The position numbers were made by a program, and so were the translations under genes. Under the pieces are notes generated by a model. The model was not told the origin of the DNA, did not search any database, and was given only the letters and a program-made list of their open reading frames with translations. Positions 9,128-17,724 of a DNA stretch of 64,000 bases are shown here, piece after piece. How positions within the stretch are numbered: position 1 is the stretch's first letter; each line of letters begins with the position of its first letter. Location: NCBI GenBank assembly GCA_965208385.1, contig CBDBOO010000044.1, forward strand, positions 62,001 through 126,000. Direction: 5' to 3'. The DNA is from Endozoicomonas sp965208385. Lineage in GTDB: Bacteria > Pseudomonadota > Gammaproteobacteria > Pseudomonadales > Endozoicomonadaceae.

Positions 9128-9257
9128 ATATACTCATCGCCTTTAAAGATGATGTGTTGTTGTCTGCCCTCACTCACCCCGATCACTTACTACTTGTAAG
9201 CTCACGGGGATTCACTCGGTTGACGCCTGGCCTCATCTTGAAATCCAACGGGTATAA
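9128..9257 (+). repeat. Dispersed intergenic repeat, copy 1 (near full length)
   Basis: The left end ATACTCATCGCCTTTAAAG and right end CTTGAAATCCAACGGGTATA are imperfect inverted copies of each other. Together they bound about 130 bp with an internal Ser/Thr-codon-free, non-coding middle. Related copies are at 10174, 18553, 25744, 30651 and 39880. This occupies most of the gap between the Cra-like gene and the next gene. Confidence 0.6.
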
Positions 9258-9341
9258 GAAATAAAGCAATGAAACACTGTCTGCTATTGATTGAACGCTT
9301 CAGTCAAAAGATAGACAGAGGATGACCATTTTGCAGAACAA

Positions 9342-9376
9342 AATCGTTTGATCAGAAATCGTTGGAAACGATTGAC
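9342..9376. promoter_or_regulatory. Operator-like inverted repeat with LacI/Cra-like half sites
   Basis: AATCGTT (9357-9363), GGA, AACGATT (9367-9373) form a 7-bp inverted repeat. An additional half site AATCGTTTG lies at 9342-9350. The AATCG/CGATT core resembles operators of Cra/LacI-type regulators. It lies 245 bp upstream of the Cra-like gene. Function is inferred only. Confidence 0.35.
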
Positions 9377-9458
9377 TGAAAAAAACTATTCGCCCAGTAC
9401 AATCCGGGCGAAAAAAAGGTGTAATGCCATACCGCAGAATGCGGCTTATGATGATAGG

Positions 9459-9917
9459 TTAGTGTCTGGTTGCACTGGCTGGAAGAATATTAGGATGATC
9501 GAGCCAGTCCTCAGGGCATTCGTCAATGGAATCAATGGCTTCGGCTTCAGCGAGCTCATCCCGGGTTGCCAGTACCGCCAGTTCCTTGGCGAATTTCTGA
9601 AGCAGATCGATTACCTCCTCTCTGTCAGGATTCAGGCTCTCGTCGATCTCAATATGAAACAGAGGTGAGTCGGAGAGAGTTTCATCTTCCTTGCGGATCA
9701 GGGTCATCTGCAATCCGGCATATTCATCATCACTGACTTCAGCCAGTTTAAATGTTACCGATTGCGAATCACGCAGAACGGACAAAAGTTTCAATGCTTC
9801 AGCCGCGCTGATATCTCCAACATCCACGCAGGCTTCAACATACTCTCTGACGGACATGCCAGAGGCAATGTAACTGTCCACCAGATCCTGAATGTTCTTG
9901 TACTTGTTTTCGCTCAT
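9459..9917 (-). CDS. Acidic hypothetical protein
   Basis: I do not recognise this 152-residue protein. The coding call is supported by a strong AAGGAGG ribosome-binding site about 5 bp before the ATG at 9917 and by normal codon use. It is rich in Asp and Glu and has no signal peptide or membrane segment, so it should be a soluble cytoplasmic protein. A central stretch has alternating strand-like residues (VTFKLAEVSDDEYAGLQMTLIRK), followed by a probable helix (REEVIDLLQKFAKELAVLA). It is isolated from its neighbours, with a repeat-bearing gap on each side, so context gives no role. Confidence 0.65.
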   Translation of the reverse strand: MSENKYKNIQDLVDSYIASGMSVREYVEACVDVGDISAAEALKLLSVLRDSQSVTFKLAEVSDDEYAGLQMTLIRKEDETLSDSPLFHIEIDESLNPDREEVIDLLQKFAKELAVLATRDELAEAEAIDSIDECPEDWLDHPNILPASATRH

Positions 9918-10438
9918 GGACCCTCCTTACAGCTGTAGCAGCTATGAAAACAGCTATGCCTGAATATTCAGGTCCTGGAGTTACCCCTGAAGAATTGAGT
10001 ATTTCTGGGGCAGTTTCTCCCGGTGCCTTTCAATCAGGGCACTGATTCAGTGTACCTTAATGGTAATGAATGTATAGGGGTTAATACGGGGTGCGTGAAA
10101 GTCATATCACTATCGCATGATAGGTTCTTACTGCTGTACAGTTGCGGCCTGTGATTTTCTCTGGAAAACACGATTATACCCATCGCCTTTGCAGGTGCAG
10201 GGTCGGTGGTAGCTCTCATTCAACTCAGGTCACATATTCTGTGTAAGCTTGCTGAGCTTCGTTTGTCTGCCGCCTGGCTGAATCTGTAAATGTTTTGGGT
10301 GTTTAAGAACCTGCAGTGTCGTATTTGTGTGTTTGAGGAATTACAGCTCTGCGGGTGGCTGATTGCTATTATATATCTGTTGGTCAGACGATCCCCCGGG
10401 TTTGGCTGCCTCATACTGTTGTATCTTTAGAGAATAAT
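9918..10438. other. Intergenic region, 521 bp, between divergent genes
   Basis: It should contain the promoters of the acidic protein gene (-) and the LysR gene (+). The right half is taken up by a dispersed repeat copy (10174-10306). I see no convincing ORF, RNA or sharp operator. Confidence 0.5.
10174..10306 (+). repeat. Dispersed intergenic repeat, copy 2
   Basis: It starts TATACCCATCGCCTTTGCAG and ends with a degenerate right end (GCCTGGCTGAATCTGTAAAT, then GGGTGTTTAA). The right end aligns with the end of copy 1 at 9128-9257. Confidence 0.5.
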
Positions 10439-11353
10439 ATGAATCTGTACCGACTGAACCTGAATCTTCTGCCAGGTTTAAAAGCCCTGCTGGATACCCA
10501 GAGTGTTTCAAAAGCAGCAAAGCAAATGCATGTAACTCAATCTGCCATGAGCCGAACCCTGGCACAGCTCAGAGAAGCTTTGAATGACCCTATTCTGGTA
10601 CGTCAGGGGAACAGGATTTTTCTTTCGGAAAAGGCGGTCTATCTAAAGGAAGATGTCAATCGGGTTGTCAGTGAAGCCAGCACTATATTTGAGAATCAGC
10701 AGTTTGATCCAGCCACCACAGAAAAAGATTTTACCATAGCTGGAAATTACATATCCCTGGAACAAATGCTACCCGAGATCTTACATGAGTTTTGGAATAA
10801 GGCGCCTCATTTCAATTTTGAACTACTTCAGTTTGGCCCTCAGTTGAGCAGTAAACTAGAGGCCGGGGAAGTGGATCTGGTATTGGGGTATGTTGGTCAA
10901 CCACCATCGGGCTTCAATTCCCAGTGGTTGATGGATGATAATATCTGTGCCCTGATGCACGAGGATCATCCATTGGCCGACAAACCCCTGACACTCGAAG
11001 AACTGGAAAAGTACCCCCTCATTCGTCACTCGTCATGGATGGGAAGTCCTCACTTGATTCGTGATTATATTGATGATCTCGGAGGGAAGGTCAGAGTGGC
11101 AGCAAAAACACCGAATCTGCCCATTGGGCTGCAGATGGTGAAGGACACGAATCATATTCTGGTGACAATGCAGGTAGCGGCCTCTGCCAACAAGTATGTA
11201 GAAAACATGGTGGTTAAACAGTTGCCGGGTCATATACCCAAGATGGAATACAACATAGTCTGGCCGGAATACTGGGAGCATAATCGTGCTCATCGATGGT
11301 TTCGAGAGTTTATCATTGACCGGATGAAAAAAAGGCTGAGCAGAATGGTGTAG
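10439..11353 (+). CDS. LysR-family transcriptional regulator
   Basis: This 304-residue protein has an N-terminal LysR helix-turn-helix (VSKAAKQMHVTQSAMSRTLA) around residues 25-50, then the linker helix and a periplasmic-binding-protein-like effector domain. The pattern LNLLPGLKALLDTQSVSKAA and the NDPILVRQGN segment resemble the NahR/LeuO-like branch of LysR proteins. The ATG at 10439 is preferred over the longer frame from 10355 because it places the helix-turn-helix at the standard distance from the start. It is convergent with the LysE-type exporter gene (90-bp gap). Because LysR proteins usually act on a divergent neighbour, its target is not obvious here. Confidence 0.88.
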   Translation: MNLYRLNLNLLPGLKALLDTQSVSKAAKQMHVTQSAMSRTLAQLREALNDPILVRQGNRIFLSEKAVYLKEDVNRVVSEASTIFENQQFDPATTEKDFTIAGNYISLEQMLPEILHEFWNKAPHFNFELLQFGPQLSSKLEAGEVDLVLGYVGQPPSGFNSQWLMDDNICALMHEDHPLADKPLTLEELEKYPLIRHSSWMGSPHLIRDYIDDLGGKVRVAAKTPNLPIGLQMVKDTNHILVTMQVAASANKYVENMVVKQLPGHIPKMEYNIVWPEYWEHNRAHRWFREFIIDRMKKRLSRMV

Positions 11354-11442
11354 CTTTCCCGAGTCGGAAGGTAACCATGTTGATCAGGAGGCCTTATCTG
11401 TCCGCCTTAAACGCCCCCTATTTATTACTGGCTCTTAGATAG

Positions 11443-12057
11443 TCAGCCTGCAGCATTCGAAAGGCTCGCATTCATCATGGGTATTACGGATAAAATCAGT
11501 AATATGGCCATGGTTACATTAAAGATTTTCTGGTCACGAGGGCTTTTTAATATCTTCTTCAGTGCCGCACCGAAGAACAGCCAGGAGCCAACACAGGGGA
11601 AACTGACCAGCAGGAAAGAAAATGCAATCACCATAACCTGCCAGTCTATATTGCCACTGACCGTAGTAAAGGTGGCAACGGCACCAATACCCATAATCCA
11701 TGCTTTTGGGTTAAGCCACTGGAAAGCAGCTGCCTGAAGAAAAGTCATTGGCTTCGATGACCTTTCAGCTGAAGCCTGTATATCGGTCATGGCTATTTTC
11801 CACGCCAGATAGAGCAGGTAGCTGATACCCGTAAATTTCAAGATATGGTGGATGATCGGATAATGCAAAAACATGGCGCTGAGACCAAAACCAACCGCTG
11901 CGACCATAACCGGGAAGCCCAGACAGACTCCAAGAAAGTGAGGCAGTGTATTTCGAATGCCATGATTTAGCCCGGAAGACATGATCATGATGTTATTGGG
12001 GCCGGGAGTCACTGTTGTGGAAAATGCATACACAAAAACAGCCATCAAAAATTCCAT
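11443..12057 (-). CDS. LysE/RhtB-family amino acid exporter
   Basis: This 204-residue inner-membrane protein has the family's N-terminal signature TTVTPGPNNIMIM and about five to six hydrophobic helices. The second conserved region, FQWLNPKAWIMGIG, is also present. Proteins of this family export basic amino acids, homoserine, threonine or similar metabolites; the substrate cannot be told by eye. The gene lies just downstream of ilvGM on the same strand, separated by a terminator, so it is probably transcribed separately. Confidence 0.9.
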   Translation of the reverse strand: MEFLMAVFVYAFSTTVTPGPNNIMIMSSGLNHGIRNTLPHFLGVCLGFPVMVAAVGFGLSAMFLHYPIIHHILKFTGISYLLYLAWKIAMTDIQASAERSSKPMTFLQAAAFQWLNPKAWIMGIGAVATFTTVSGNIDWQVMVIAFSFLLVSFPCVGSWLFFGAALKKILKSPRDQKIFNVTMAILLILSVIPMMNASLSNAAG

Positions 12058-12086
12058 AGCGCACTTCCATAAAGTAGTCAGTCAGG

Positions 12087-12111
12087 TAAAAAAAGCCCAT
12101 TCTCAGGGCTG
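12087..12111 (-). terminator. Rho-independent terminator of ilvGM
   Basis: Read on the minus strand, AGCCC, a 7-base loop and GGGCT are followed by TTTTTT. It lies 33 bp past the ilvM stop. Confidence 0.75.
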
Positions 12112-12143
12112 TATTTTGTGTCAGGTTGTTACGCAATCTGCTG

Positions 12144-12377
12144 TTAATTCTGTTCGGATTTCAGTTTTAACACGTCGTGTAATTTTTCAAGCTGTGTGAC
12201 TAAGGGTTGCAGGGGACGCTGACCATAAACAGTGACGGTCACATCAAATTGCTGGCCACTATGGGCCGGTGTCATGGTGATTGCTTCCAGGGTAAAGCCG
12301 CGGTGCCTGATGACTCTCAAGATCCTCTCCAGGATGTCAGGCTGGCTTCTACAGGCAATGCCGAGTTGATAGTTCAT
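12144..12377 (-). CDS. ilvM: Acetolactate synthase II, small regulatory subunit
   Basis: This 77-residue ACT-domain protein has the IlvM core LERILRVIRHRGF, then a strand-rich half (FDVTVTVYGQRPLQPLVTQL). It is the same length class as enteric IlvM (about 87) and starts inside the last codons of ilvG with an ATGA overlap of 4 bp, indicating translational coupling. It stabilises and activates the IlvG catalytic subunit in isoleucine, valine and leucine synthesis. A terminator follows. Confidence 0.92.
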   Translation of the reverse strand: MNYQLGIACRSQPDILERILRVIRHRGFTLEAITMTPAHSGQQFDVTVTVYGQRPLQPLVTQLEKLHDVLKLKSEQN

Positions 12378-14041
12378 ATTATTTCCTCCAGCATTTCATG
12401 GTTTGCTGCCCCAGGGGGAACCAGGGGCCAGACATTTTCCCTCTCATCGATACAGACATGCAGTAGCCAGGCGGTTTCAGATTGAAGCATTTCGCTCAGA
12501 GCAGATTCTACTTCGGCTCGTTGTGTAATTGTGCGGCCGGGAATACCAAAGGCTTTGGCGAGCACAACGAATTCAGGATTATCTGAAAGGTGTGTTTCAC
12601 TGTGTCGTCCGTCAAAGAAGAGATCTTGCCATTGACGAACCATACCCAGTCTCTGGTTATCCATAATCACTATTTTAACGGATAGATTTTTTCGCTTTAT
12701 GGTGTTCAGTTCCTGAACATTCATCATAAACGAGCCGTCTCCTGAGATCAGAACGACCTTGTCATCAGGGCGAGCCATTGCCGCGCCGATGGCTGCAGGC
12801 AGGCCAAATCCCATGGTGCCCAGTCCGCCGCTGCTGAGATGGTTTTCCGGGCGTTGAAAACTCATATGCTGCGCTACCCACATCTGGTGCTGGCCAACAT
12901 CGCAGCTGACAATGCTGTTTTCAGGTAACTGTTCGGACAATTGTTTTAGTAACAGCGGAGCAAATATGTCATCACCCGGTTTATCGTACCGCCAGCCATG
13001 GTTGGATTTCAGGCTGATACAGTGGTGTCGCCAGTGGTCAATCTCAAGAGGAGTAGCAAGATCTGGCAGAACATTATTCAGGGATTCAGTGAAAGCGATG
13101 GAAACGGTTCTGCGCTTTTCTATTTCTGCAGGATCAATATCCATGTGGATAACTTTTGCATTGGGAGCAAAGGTATCCAGTTTGCCTGTGACCCGGTCAT
13201 CAAAGCGGGCTCCAATGGCAATAAGCAAGTCACACTCCTGAACCGCCATATTAGCCGCCCTGGTGCCATGCATGCCCAGCATGCCAAGATACTCAGGGGT
13301 GTCCGGTAATACACTACCAAGCCCTTTTAAGGTACAGACGCTGGGCATACCGGTCGTTGTTAGAAAGTGTCTTAGAGTATCCACAGCTCCGGCCATACCG
13401 ACACCGCCGCCAATATAAGCTATTGGGCGTTGCGCTGAAGTCATCATATTAATGGCTTTTTCGTATTCATCATTACCGGCGGTCGGATCAGATTTTGAAT
13501 ATTGTGTAATGCTGTTTTCTGTTGTCCCGGGAGATTGGTAGTCCATGGCAGTCAATTGGATGTCTTTCGGGATATCAACCAGAACCGGCCCGGGTCGACC
13601 TTCTGCAGCCAGAGCAAATGCCTGTAGAAGTGTGTCCTGAAGATCTTCAGGTTTTTTTACCAGAAAACTGTGTTTGGTGCAGGCCATTGAGAGACCGAGG
13701 ATATCAATTTCCTGAAAAGCATCTGTACCCATAGCATCACGTGTCACTTGCCCGGTAATGGCAACAACAGGCACTGAATCCAGAAGAGCGTCGGCCAGAG
13801 CAGTAATCAGGTTGGTGGCACCAGGTCCTGAGGTGGCAATGCAGACTCCGGGGAAGCCTGTAGAGCGGGCAAAACCCACTGCTGCAAATCCAGCTCCCTG
13901 TTCATGGCGACAGAGAACATGTTCTACGGGAGAACTGTAGAGTGCATCATAGATGGGCATAATGGTTCCGCCCGGATAACCAAAAACGGTTTTTACACCC
14001 AAATGGTCAAGTGTCTGGACAACAATGTTAGCGCCGTTCAT
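12374..14041 (-). CDS. ilvG: Acetolactate synthase II, large catalytic subunit
   Basis: This 555-residue thiamine-diphosphate enzyme condenses pyruvate with pyruvate or 2-ketobutyrate, the first shared step of branched-chain amino acid synthesis. The catalytic glutamate region is RHEQGAGFAAVGFARSTG. The central FAD-binding domain includes GMLGMHGTRAAN, and the thiamine-diphosphate motif is GDGSFMMN followed by the conserved Asn. The ATG at 14041 is chosen over the longer frame (14077) because AGGAGG lies 6 bp upstream and the family starts MNGA. The small ORF at 14028-14249 overlaps its first 14 bp. Expression is likely controlled by the upstream leader peptide and attenuator. The frame is intact, unlike the disrupted ilvG of E. 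coli K-12. Confidence 0.97.
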   Translation of the reverse strand: MNGANIVVQTLDHLGVKTVFGYPGGTIMPIYDALYSSPVEHVLCRHEQGAGFAAVGFARSTGFPGVCIATSGPGATNLITALADALLDSVPVVAITGQVTRDAMGTDAFQEIDILGLSMACTKHSFLVKKPEDLQDTLLQAFALAAEGRPGPVLVDIPKDIQLTAMDYQSPGTTENSITQYSKSDPTAGNDEYEKAINMMTSAQRPIAYIGGGVGMAGAVDTLRHFLTTTGMPSVCTLKGLGSVLPDTPEYLGMLGMHGTRAANMAVQECDLLIAIGARFDDRVTGKLDTFAPNAKVIHMDIDPAEIEKRRTVSIAFTESLNNVLPDLATPLEIDHWRHHCISLKSNHGWRYDKPGDDIFAPLLLKQLSEQLPENSIVSCDVGQHQMWVAQHMSFQRPENHLSSGGLGTMGFGLPAAIGAAMARPDDKVVLISGDGSFMMNVQELNTIKRKNLSVKIVIMDNQRLGMVRQWQDLFFDGRHSETHLSDNPEFVVLAKAFGIPGRTITQRAEVESALSEMLQSETAWLLHVCIDERENVWPLVPPGAANHEMLEEII

Positions 14042-14249
14042 TCCGATTCCTCCTCGACGATTGGGTGTTTGAATCACTGTTTACTGGAATTCGTACCTTT
14101 CTGGTAAAGGTCGCCCGGGGCATCATGGCTATAGTAAGAACAGTAAGAACAGGAAGAATCACCAGTAGACTTTCAGGAATTTGAATGACCAGTGAAATAA
14201 TGGCGATGGAGCTGATAATTCGTATGATCAGTCTCTGAATAGGGCTCAT
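14028..14249 (-). CDS. Small membrane protein encoded between the ilv attenuator and ilvG
   Basis: This 73-residue ORF starts at ATG 14249, 14-15 bp past a GCGGAG site, and its stop overlaps the ilvG start by 14 bp, suggesting translational coupling. It has two hydrophobic helices (about residues 5-25 and 28-45) and a basic, polar tail rich in Arg and Asn. I do not recognise it; it faintly resembles small DUF2892-like membrane proteins. The frame is also open to an ATG at 14291 directly after the attenuator T-run, but that start has no ribosome-binding site. It contains an in-frame 10-bp direct repeat (AGTAAGAAC-like on the + strand, 14132-14152). Whether it is a real gene or only a coupling device for ilvG is open. 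Confidence 0.45.
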   Translation of the reverse strand: MSPIQRLIIRIISSIAIISLVIQIPESLLVILPVLTVLTIAMMPRATFTRKVRIPVNSDSNTQSSRRNRNERR

Positions 14250-14290
14250 GGTGTGTCTCCGCTTCCGGTTAAATGAAATGTATTCAGTCA

Positions 14291-14325
14291 TAAAAAAACC
14301 CCCAAACTTTTCAGTGTGGGGGTTT
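14291..14325 (-). terminator. Attenuator (terminator) of the ilv operon
   Basis: On the minus strand, AAACCCCCA and TGGGGGTTT form a strong stem around a 12-base loop, immediately followed by seven T residues. It lies 20 bp after the stop of the Ile/Val-rich leader peptide and before ilvG, the classical layout of an ilvGMEDA attenuator. Confidence 0.85.
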
Positions 14326-14344
14326 CGTGTGAATCTGTTTTCTC

Positions 14345-14425
14345 TCAGCCCACAGCCCCCGATGCGGAGATAATAATTATCACCACATGAATAAGCTGGG
14401 TCAGGTTGCGCAGGGCTGAAGTCAT
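14345..14425 (-). CDS. ilvL: ilv operon leader peptide (ilvL-type)
   Basis: This 26-residue ORF (MTSALRNLTQL... ) contains His-Val-Val followed by four Ile codons, plus three Leu codons, and ends SASGAVG before TGA. Enteric IlvL (32 residues) has the same character, a run of Val and Ile control codons followed by a Gly/Ala-rich end. It is placed 20 bp ahead of the attenuator. When charged tRNA-Ile, Val or Leu is scarce, ribosome stalling here would favour an antiterminator and allow ilvG transcription. Its own promoter must lie in the 67 bp between this ORF and the D15-type gene, or inside that gene's 3' end. Confidence 0.85.
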   Translation of the reverse strand: MTSALRNLTQLIHVVIIIISASGAVG

Positions 14426-14492
14426 AAAAAACTGTTTCGGTTTAACGAGTGAATGTAGGTATAACACACAAGGAGGTCCCGAACCAGAAAAA

Positions 14493-15803
14493 TCAGAAGG
14501 GCTGATTAACAAACACCCTGAAATACCAGTCTTCGGAGCCACTGGCGACCTCTGTTCTTACGGTGACGCCTTCTACCTTGAAACGAATACCTCCACCCAC
14601 ACTGAGTTTCATATCATCATGAAGTTCTGACAGATTAAACTGGTCTGAAACACGGCCTGCATCAGCAAACAGTGTCCATTGCCACCAGGGCATTTCATAC
14701 AAAGGGCCCAGAACAGGCATGTTCTCCAGAGGCTGCCAACTGGGCATCATTCGATATTCCAGGCTGTAGGAAATAGCAGAACGGCCGGAAAATCTCTGGG
14801 ACGAATAACCACGCAATTTATCCCATCCTCCCAGTGTGATGCCGGCATAGGATGGTGCACGATTGAACTGCCTCTCACCATTGATGTCAGTGCTGTCGTT
14901 CCAGGTTGGGGTATCTGCAATCCAGGCATTAAATCCAATGACTCTCTGGTTCATGTAGTCATTACTGCCCAGATCAAAAAACTGGCTGAATTCCAGTTCT
15001 ATGGTGGACCATTCCGGGCGATTACTACTGCCCCAGTCTCTGGTGTAGGTCAATATGGTATTACTTCCATGAGTCGGAAGATGACTGGAATTGCGGTTAT
15101 CGTATTCCAGAATAAACCGTGCACCGGCAACATGGTCACTGACAGATTCGGATTTGTATTTCTCAAGCTCCTGACTCTGATAAAAGGGCTGAATCTCCAG
15201 AGTAGTAATGCCGGACAGTCTGGGGTTCCAGATTATTCCAGCGGCGTCATATCCTGAGTTGCGCTTCATAATAGACGGCAGCGCACCGTCAGTACCGGCC
15301 CCTATGGGTAGTACGTACTTTGCACTCAATTTAATATCCTGCTCTCGGGCTCCAGTGCGTATGTAATTGTCAAAGCTGGAATCATTACTTCCTGACTGCT
15401 CGCCCGGAAATTGAGTATTGCCTGCCTGATAATAATTAGTCTCGGTAAAATCTGCTTTCCAGATATTGAGATCAAACAATAACTGGTCTGCACCGGGAAT
15501 CATCAGATTGTACAAACCCACATAGCCCATCAGTGTGCCATTATCGGAGCCAATGACTGTACCAAACAGAGACATCTGGGGTTGACCAATACCGGTTATA
15601 ATGCCAGCAGCTCCATAGGCCAGCCCCCAATCTTCTGAGCTGAAAACAAAGGGGACGCCTGCCATTTCCGGAGACGGTGTCACAAGCTCTTCGCTGGCAT
15701 GAAGAGTGGCTGTTCCCAGGAAACCGAGCCCTAGAAAACGAAGTCCCAGAAAACAGGGACCCATAAAACAGGGCCCCAGAAAACGAGTTATATGATTAAG
15801 CAT
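14493..15803 (-). CDS. Omp85/D15-type outer-membrane beta-barrel protein without POTRA domains
   Basis: This 436-residue protein has a signal peptide and a barrel domain of the bacterial surface antigen (D15) type. The evidence is the loop-6-like motif KLRGYSSQRFSG near residue 295, the LFADAGRVSDQF strand and a terminal Phe. No POTRA repeats are present, so it is the short barrel-only form, unlike BamA or TamA. Function is unknown; such proteins may insert as stand-alone porins or lipases' barrels. The signal peptide is unusual: it contains several tandem FLGP/FLGL-type repeats of 15 bp. The gene is divergent from the desulfurase gene (133-bp gap). Confidence 0.8.
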   Translation of the reverse strand: MLNHITRFLGPCFMGPCFLGLRFLGLGFLGTATLHASEELVTPSPEMAGVPFVFSSEDWGLAYGAAGIITGIGQPQMSLFGTVIGSDNGTLMGYVGLYNLMIPGADQLLFDLNIWKADFTETNYYQAGNTQFPGEQSGSNDSSFDNYIRTGAREQDIKLSAKYVLPIGAGTDGALPSIMKRNSGYDAAGIIWNPRLSGITTLEIQPFYQSQELEKYKSESVSDHVAGARFILEYDNRNSSHLPTHGSNTILTYTRDWGSSNRPEWSTIELEFSQFFDLGSNDYMNQRVIGFNAWIADTPTWNDSTDINGERQFNRAPSYAGITLGGWDKLRGYSSQRFSGRSAISYSLEYRMMPSWQPLENMPVLGPLYEMPWWQWTLFADAGRVSDQFNLSELHDDMKLSVGGGIRFKVEGVTVRTEVASGSEDWYFRVFVNQPF

Positions 15804-15936
15804 GGTGTGAAATAGTATGGATAATGTGACGGTGATAATGGCTTATATCAATAATCAGTAGTGGAGTGGAATAAGGTATTGCCTCAGTTTACAGGAACGC
15901 TAAACTCTGCATTCAATTTATTACTGACACGTTGTC

Positions 15937-17676
15937 ATGACAGGCTATTTGAAACATCCCAACTGCTCTTTGAATATTGACGTCATTCGTCGGCAATTTC
16001 CTGTGCTGTCGCAAAAGGCACACGGGTGTCCACTGATCTATCTGGATAATGCGGCAACTACTCAGAAGCCGGCAAGAGTAATCAGTGCTCTCAATACTTA
16101 TTATGAAACCTCAAACGCCAATGTACATCGAGCCGCTCACTTTTTAAGTGCCAGGGCCACTCATGCCTTCGAAGATGCCAGGGAAAGTGTCCGTAAATTT
16201 TTGAATGCCCGCCACGCTGAAGAGATTATCTGGACCCGGGGAACCACCGAGTCGATAAATCTGGTCGCCCAAAGCTGGGGAGAGAGTCAGTTACGCGAAG
16301 GAGATGAAATTCTTCTGAGTCGAATGGAGCATCATGCCAATATCGTTCCCTGGCAACTGGCGGCAAAACGAACTGGCGCTGTTCTGAAGGTGATAGAGCT
16401 GGATGAAATGGGTAATCTGGATCTTGGTCACTTCAGACAACAACTGTCCTCCAGAACAAAGCTGGTCGCCATCACTCAGGCATCAAATGCTATTGGTACT
16501 GCAACCCCCCTGAAAATCATTGTTCAGGAAGCCCGGGCTGCAGGCGCCCTGGTGCTGGTGGATGGAGCCCAGGCCGTTGCCCATGGAGGTATTGATGTAC
16601 AGGCACTGGATTGTGATTTTTATGCATTCTCGGGGCACAAGGTTTTTGGTCCTACCGGTGTGGGCATACTTTACGGTCGTCGTTCACTGCTGGAAAGAAT
16701 GCCACCCTGGCAGTCTGGTGGCGAGATGATTGAGAAAGTGAGCTTTCAGGAAACGACGTTTAATCGTTTACCGTTCAAGTTTGAAGCGGGGACACCCAAT
16801 ATTGCGGGAGCCATAGGCCTGGCAGAAGCTCTTGGATTTGTGCAGGAATTTGATGCTATAACGCTGCAGAATTATGAACTGGACTTATTGAAGAGGGCTG
16901 AGTCGGGGCTGTCGTTAATTAAGGGAATTGAACTGGTCGGTCAGGCCCGGCAGAAAGTACCTGTGATTTCTTTTGTCTCACAGCAAATACATAATCAGGA
17001 TCTGGGTCTGATGCTCGATCAGCAGGGTATAGCGGTGCGTACCGGGCATCACTGCGCCATGCCATTAATGGACTTCCTGAAGCTCCAGGGCACAGTACGT
17101 GCGTCATTCTCAATTTATAATACCCATGACGAGATCGATTCTCTGTTATCTGCTGTTGAGCAGATTCATGCGGCGGGTATTCACAAGGTGGCAGACCAGA
17201 AAGAAAACGTGGCCGAGGATGCAATGAATGGTGACGAATCATTACCAGATTTATTTCAATCCCTGTCGCTGGATTTGCCCACACTGACCGAACGGTTCAG
17301 GGAGTTACATCATTGGCAGGATCGATACCGGCAAATCATGCTGCTTGGTAAGGAATTGCCTTCTATTCCGGGTCAGTGGAGAACAGAGAACGCTCGTCTG
17401 CAGGGTTGCGAGAGTACTGTCTGGCTTCATCACCACTACTGTGAAGAAAGTATGACACTGTTGTTTGCCGCAGACTCAGAGGCCAGAATAATCAGGGGAT
17501 TGATTGCACTGGTGCTGGTGGCGGTTAATGGTAAAACACCTTCGACTATTGAAACGGTGGATCTGGATGGCTGGTTCATGGAGCTGGATCTTTTTAATCA
17601 TCTCAGTCCGTCAAGGGGCAATGGACTTAAGGCCATTGTCACAGAGATTCAATCTATTGCTCATCGTTATAATTAA
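15937..17676 (+). CDS. Fused cysteine desulfurase-sulfur acceptor (CsdA-CsdE)
   Basis: Residues 1-405 are a SufS/CsdA-type PLP cysteine desulfurase: PLP lysine K235 in FSGHKVFGPTG and persulfide cysteine C373 in TGHHCAMP. After a linker of about 25 residues, residues 430-579 are a SufE/CsdE-type acceptor with the sulfur-receiving C491 in RLQGCES and the RxIRGLIALVLVAVNGKTP core. In most bacteria these are two proteins. Fusion would fix the donor and acceptor in a 1:1 ratio and allow direct persulfide transfer. tcdA, whose product works with CsdA-CsdE on tRNA ct6A in E. coli, lies right next door. There is a TTG/ATG choice at the start; ATG 15937 is used. No frameshift joins the halves, so the fusion is real in the sequence. 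Confidence 0.92.
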   Translation: MTGYLKHPNCSLNIDVIRRQFPVLSQKAHGCPLIYLDNAATTQKPARVISALNTYYETSNANVHRAAHFLSARATHAFEDARESVRKFLNARHAEEIIWTRGTTESINLVAQSWGESQLREGDEILLSRMEHHANIVPWQLAAKRTGAVLKVIELDEMGNLDLGHFRQQLSSRTKLVAITQASNAIGTATPLKIIVQEARAAGALVLVDGAQAVAHGGIDVQALDCDFYAFSGHKVFGPTGVGILYGRRSLLERMPPWQSGGEMIEKVSFQETTFNRLPFKFEAGTPNIAGAIGLAEALGFVQEFDAITLQNYELDLLKRAESGLSLIKGIELVGQARQKVPVISFVSQQIHNQDLGLMLDQQGIAVRTGHHCAMPLMDFLKLQGTVRASFSIYNTHDEIDSLLSAVEQIHAAGIHKVADQKENVAEDAMNGDESLPDLFQSLSLDLPTLTERFRELHHWQDRYRQIMLLGKELPSIPGQWRTENARLQGCESTVWLHHHYCEESMTLLFAADSEARIIRGLIALVLVAVNGKTPSTIETVDLDGWFMELDLFNHLSPSRGNGLKAIVTEIQSIAHRYN

Positions 17677-17690
17677 TAAAGAAACGGATA

Positions 17691-17709
17691 CCCCGGAACT
17701 TGTCCGGGA
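17691..17709. terminator. Short hairpin between convergent genes
   Basis: CCCGGA (17692-17697) pairs with TCCGGG (17703-17708), with no strong T-run. It may help end transcription of the fused desulfurase gene and tcdA. Confidence 0.3.
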
Positions 17710-17724
17710 AGAGTGAATTACAAA

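Noticed and set aside
12374..14041. Possible frameshift in ilvG, as in E. coli K-12
   Set aside because: The frame is continuous with all motifs present.
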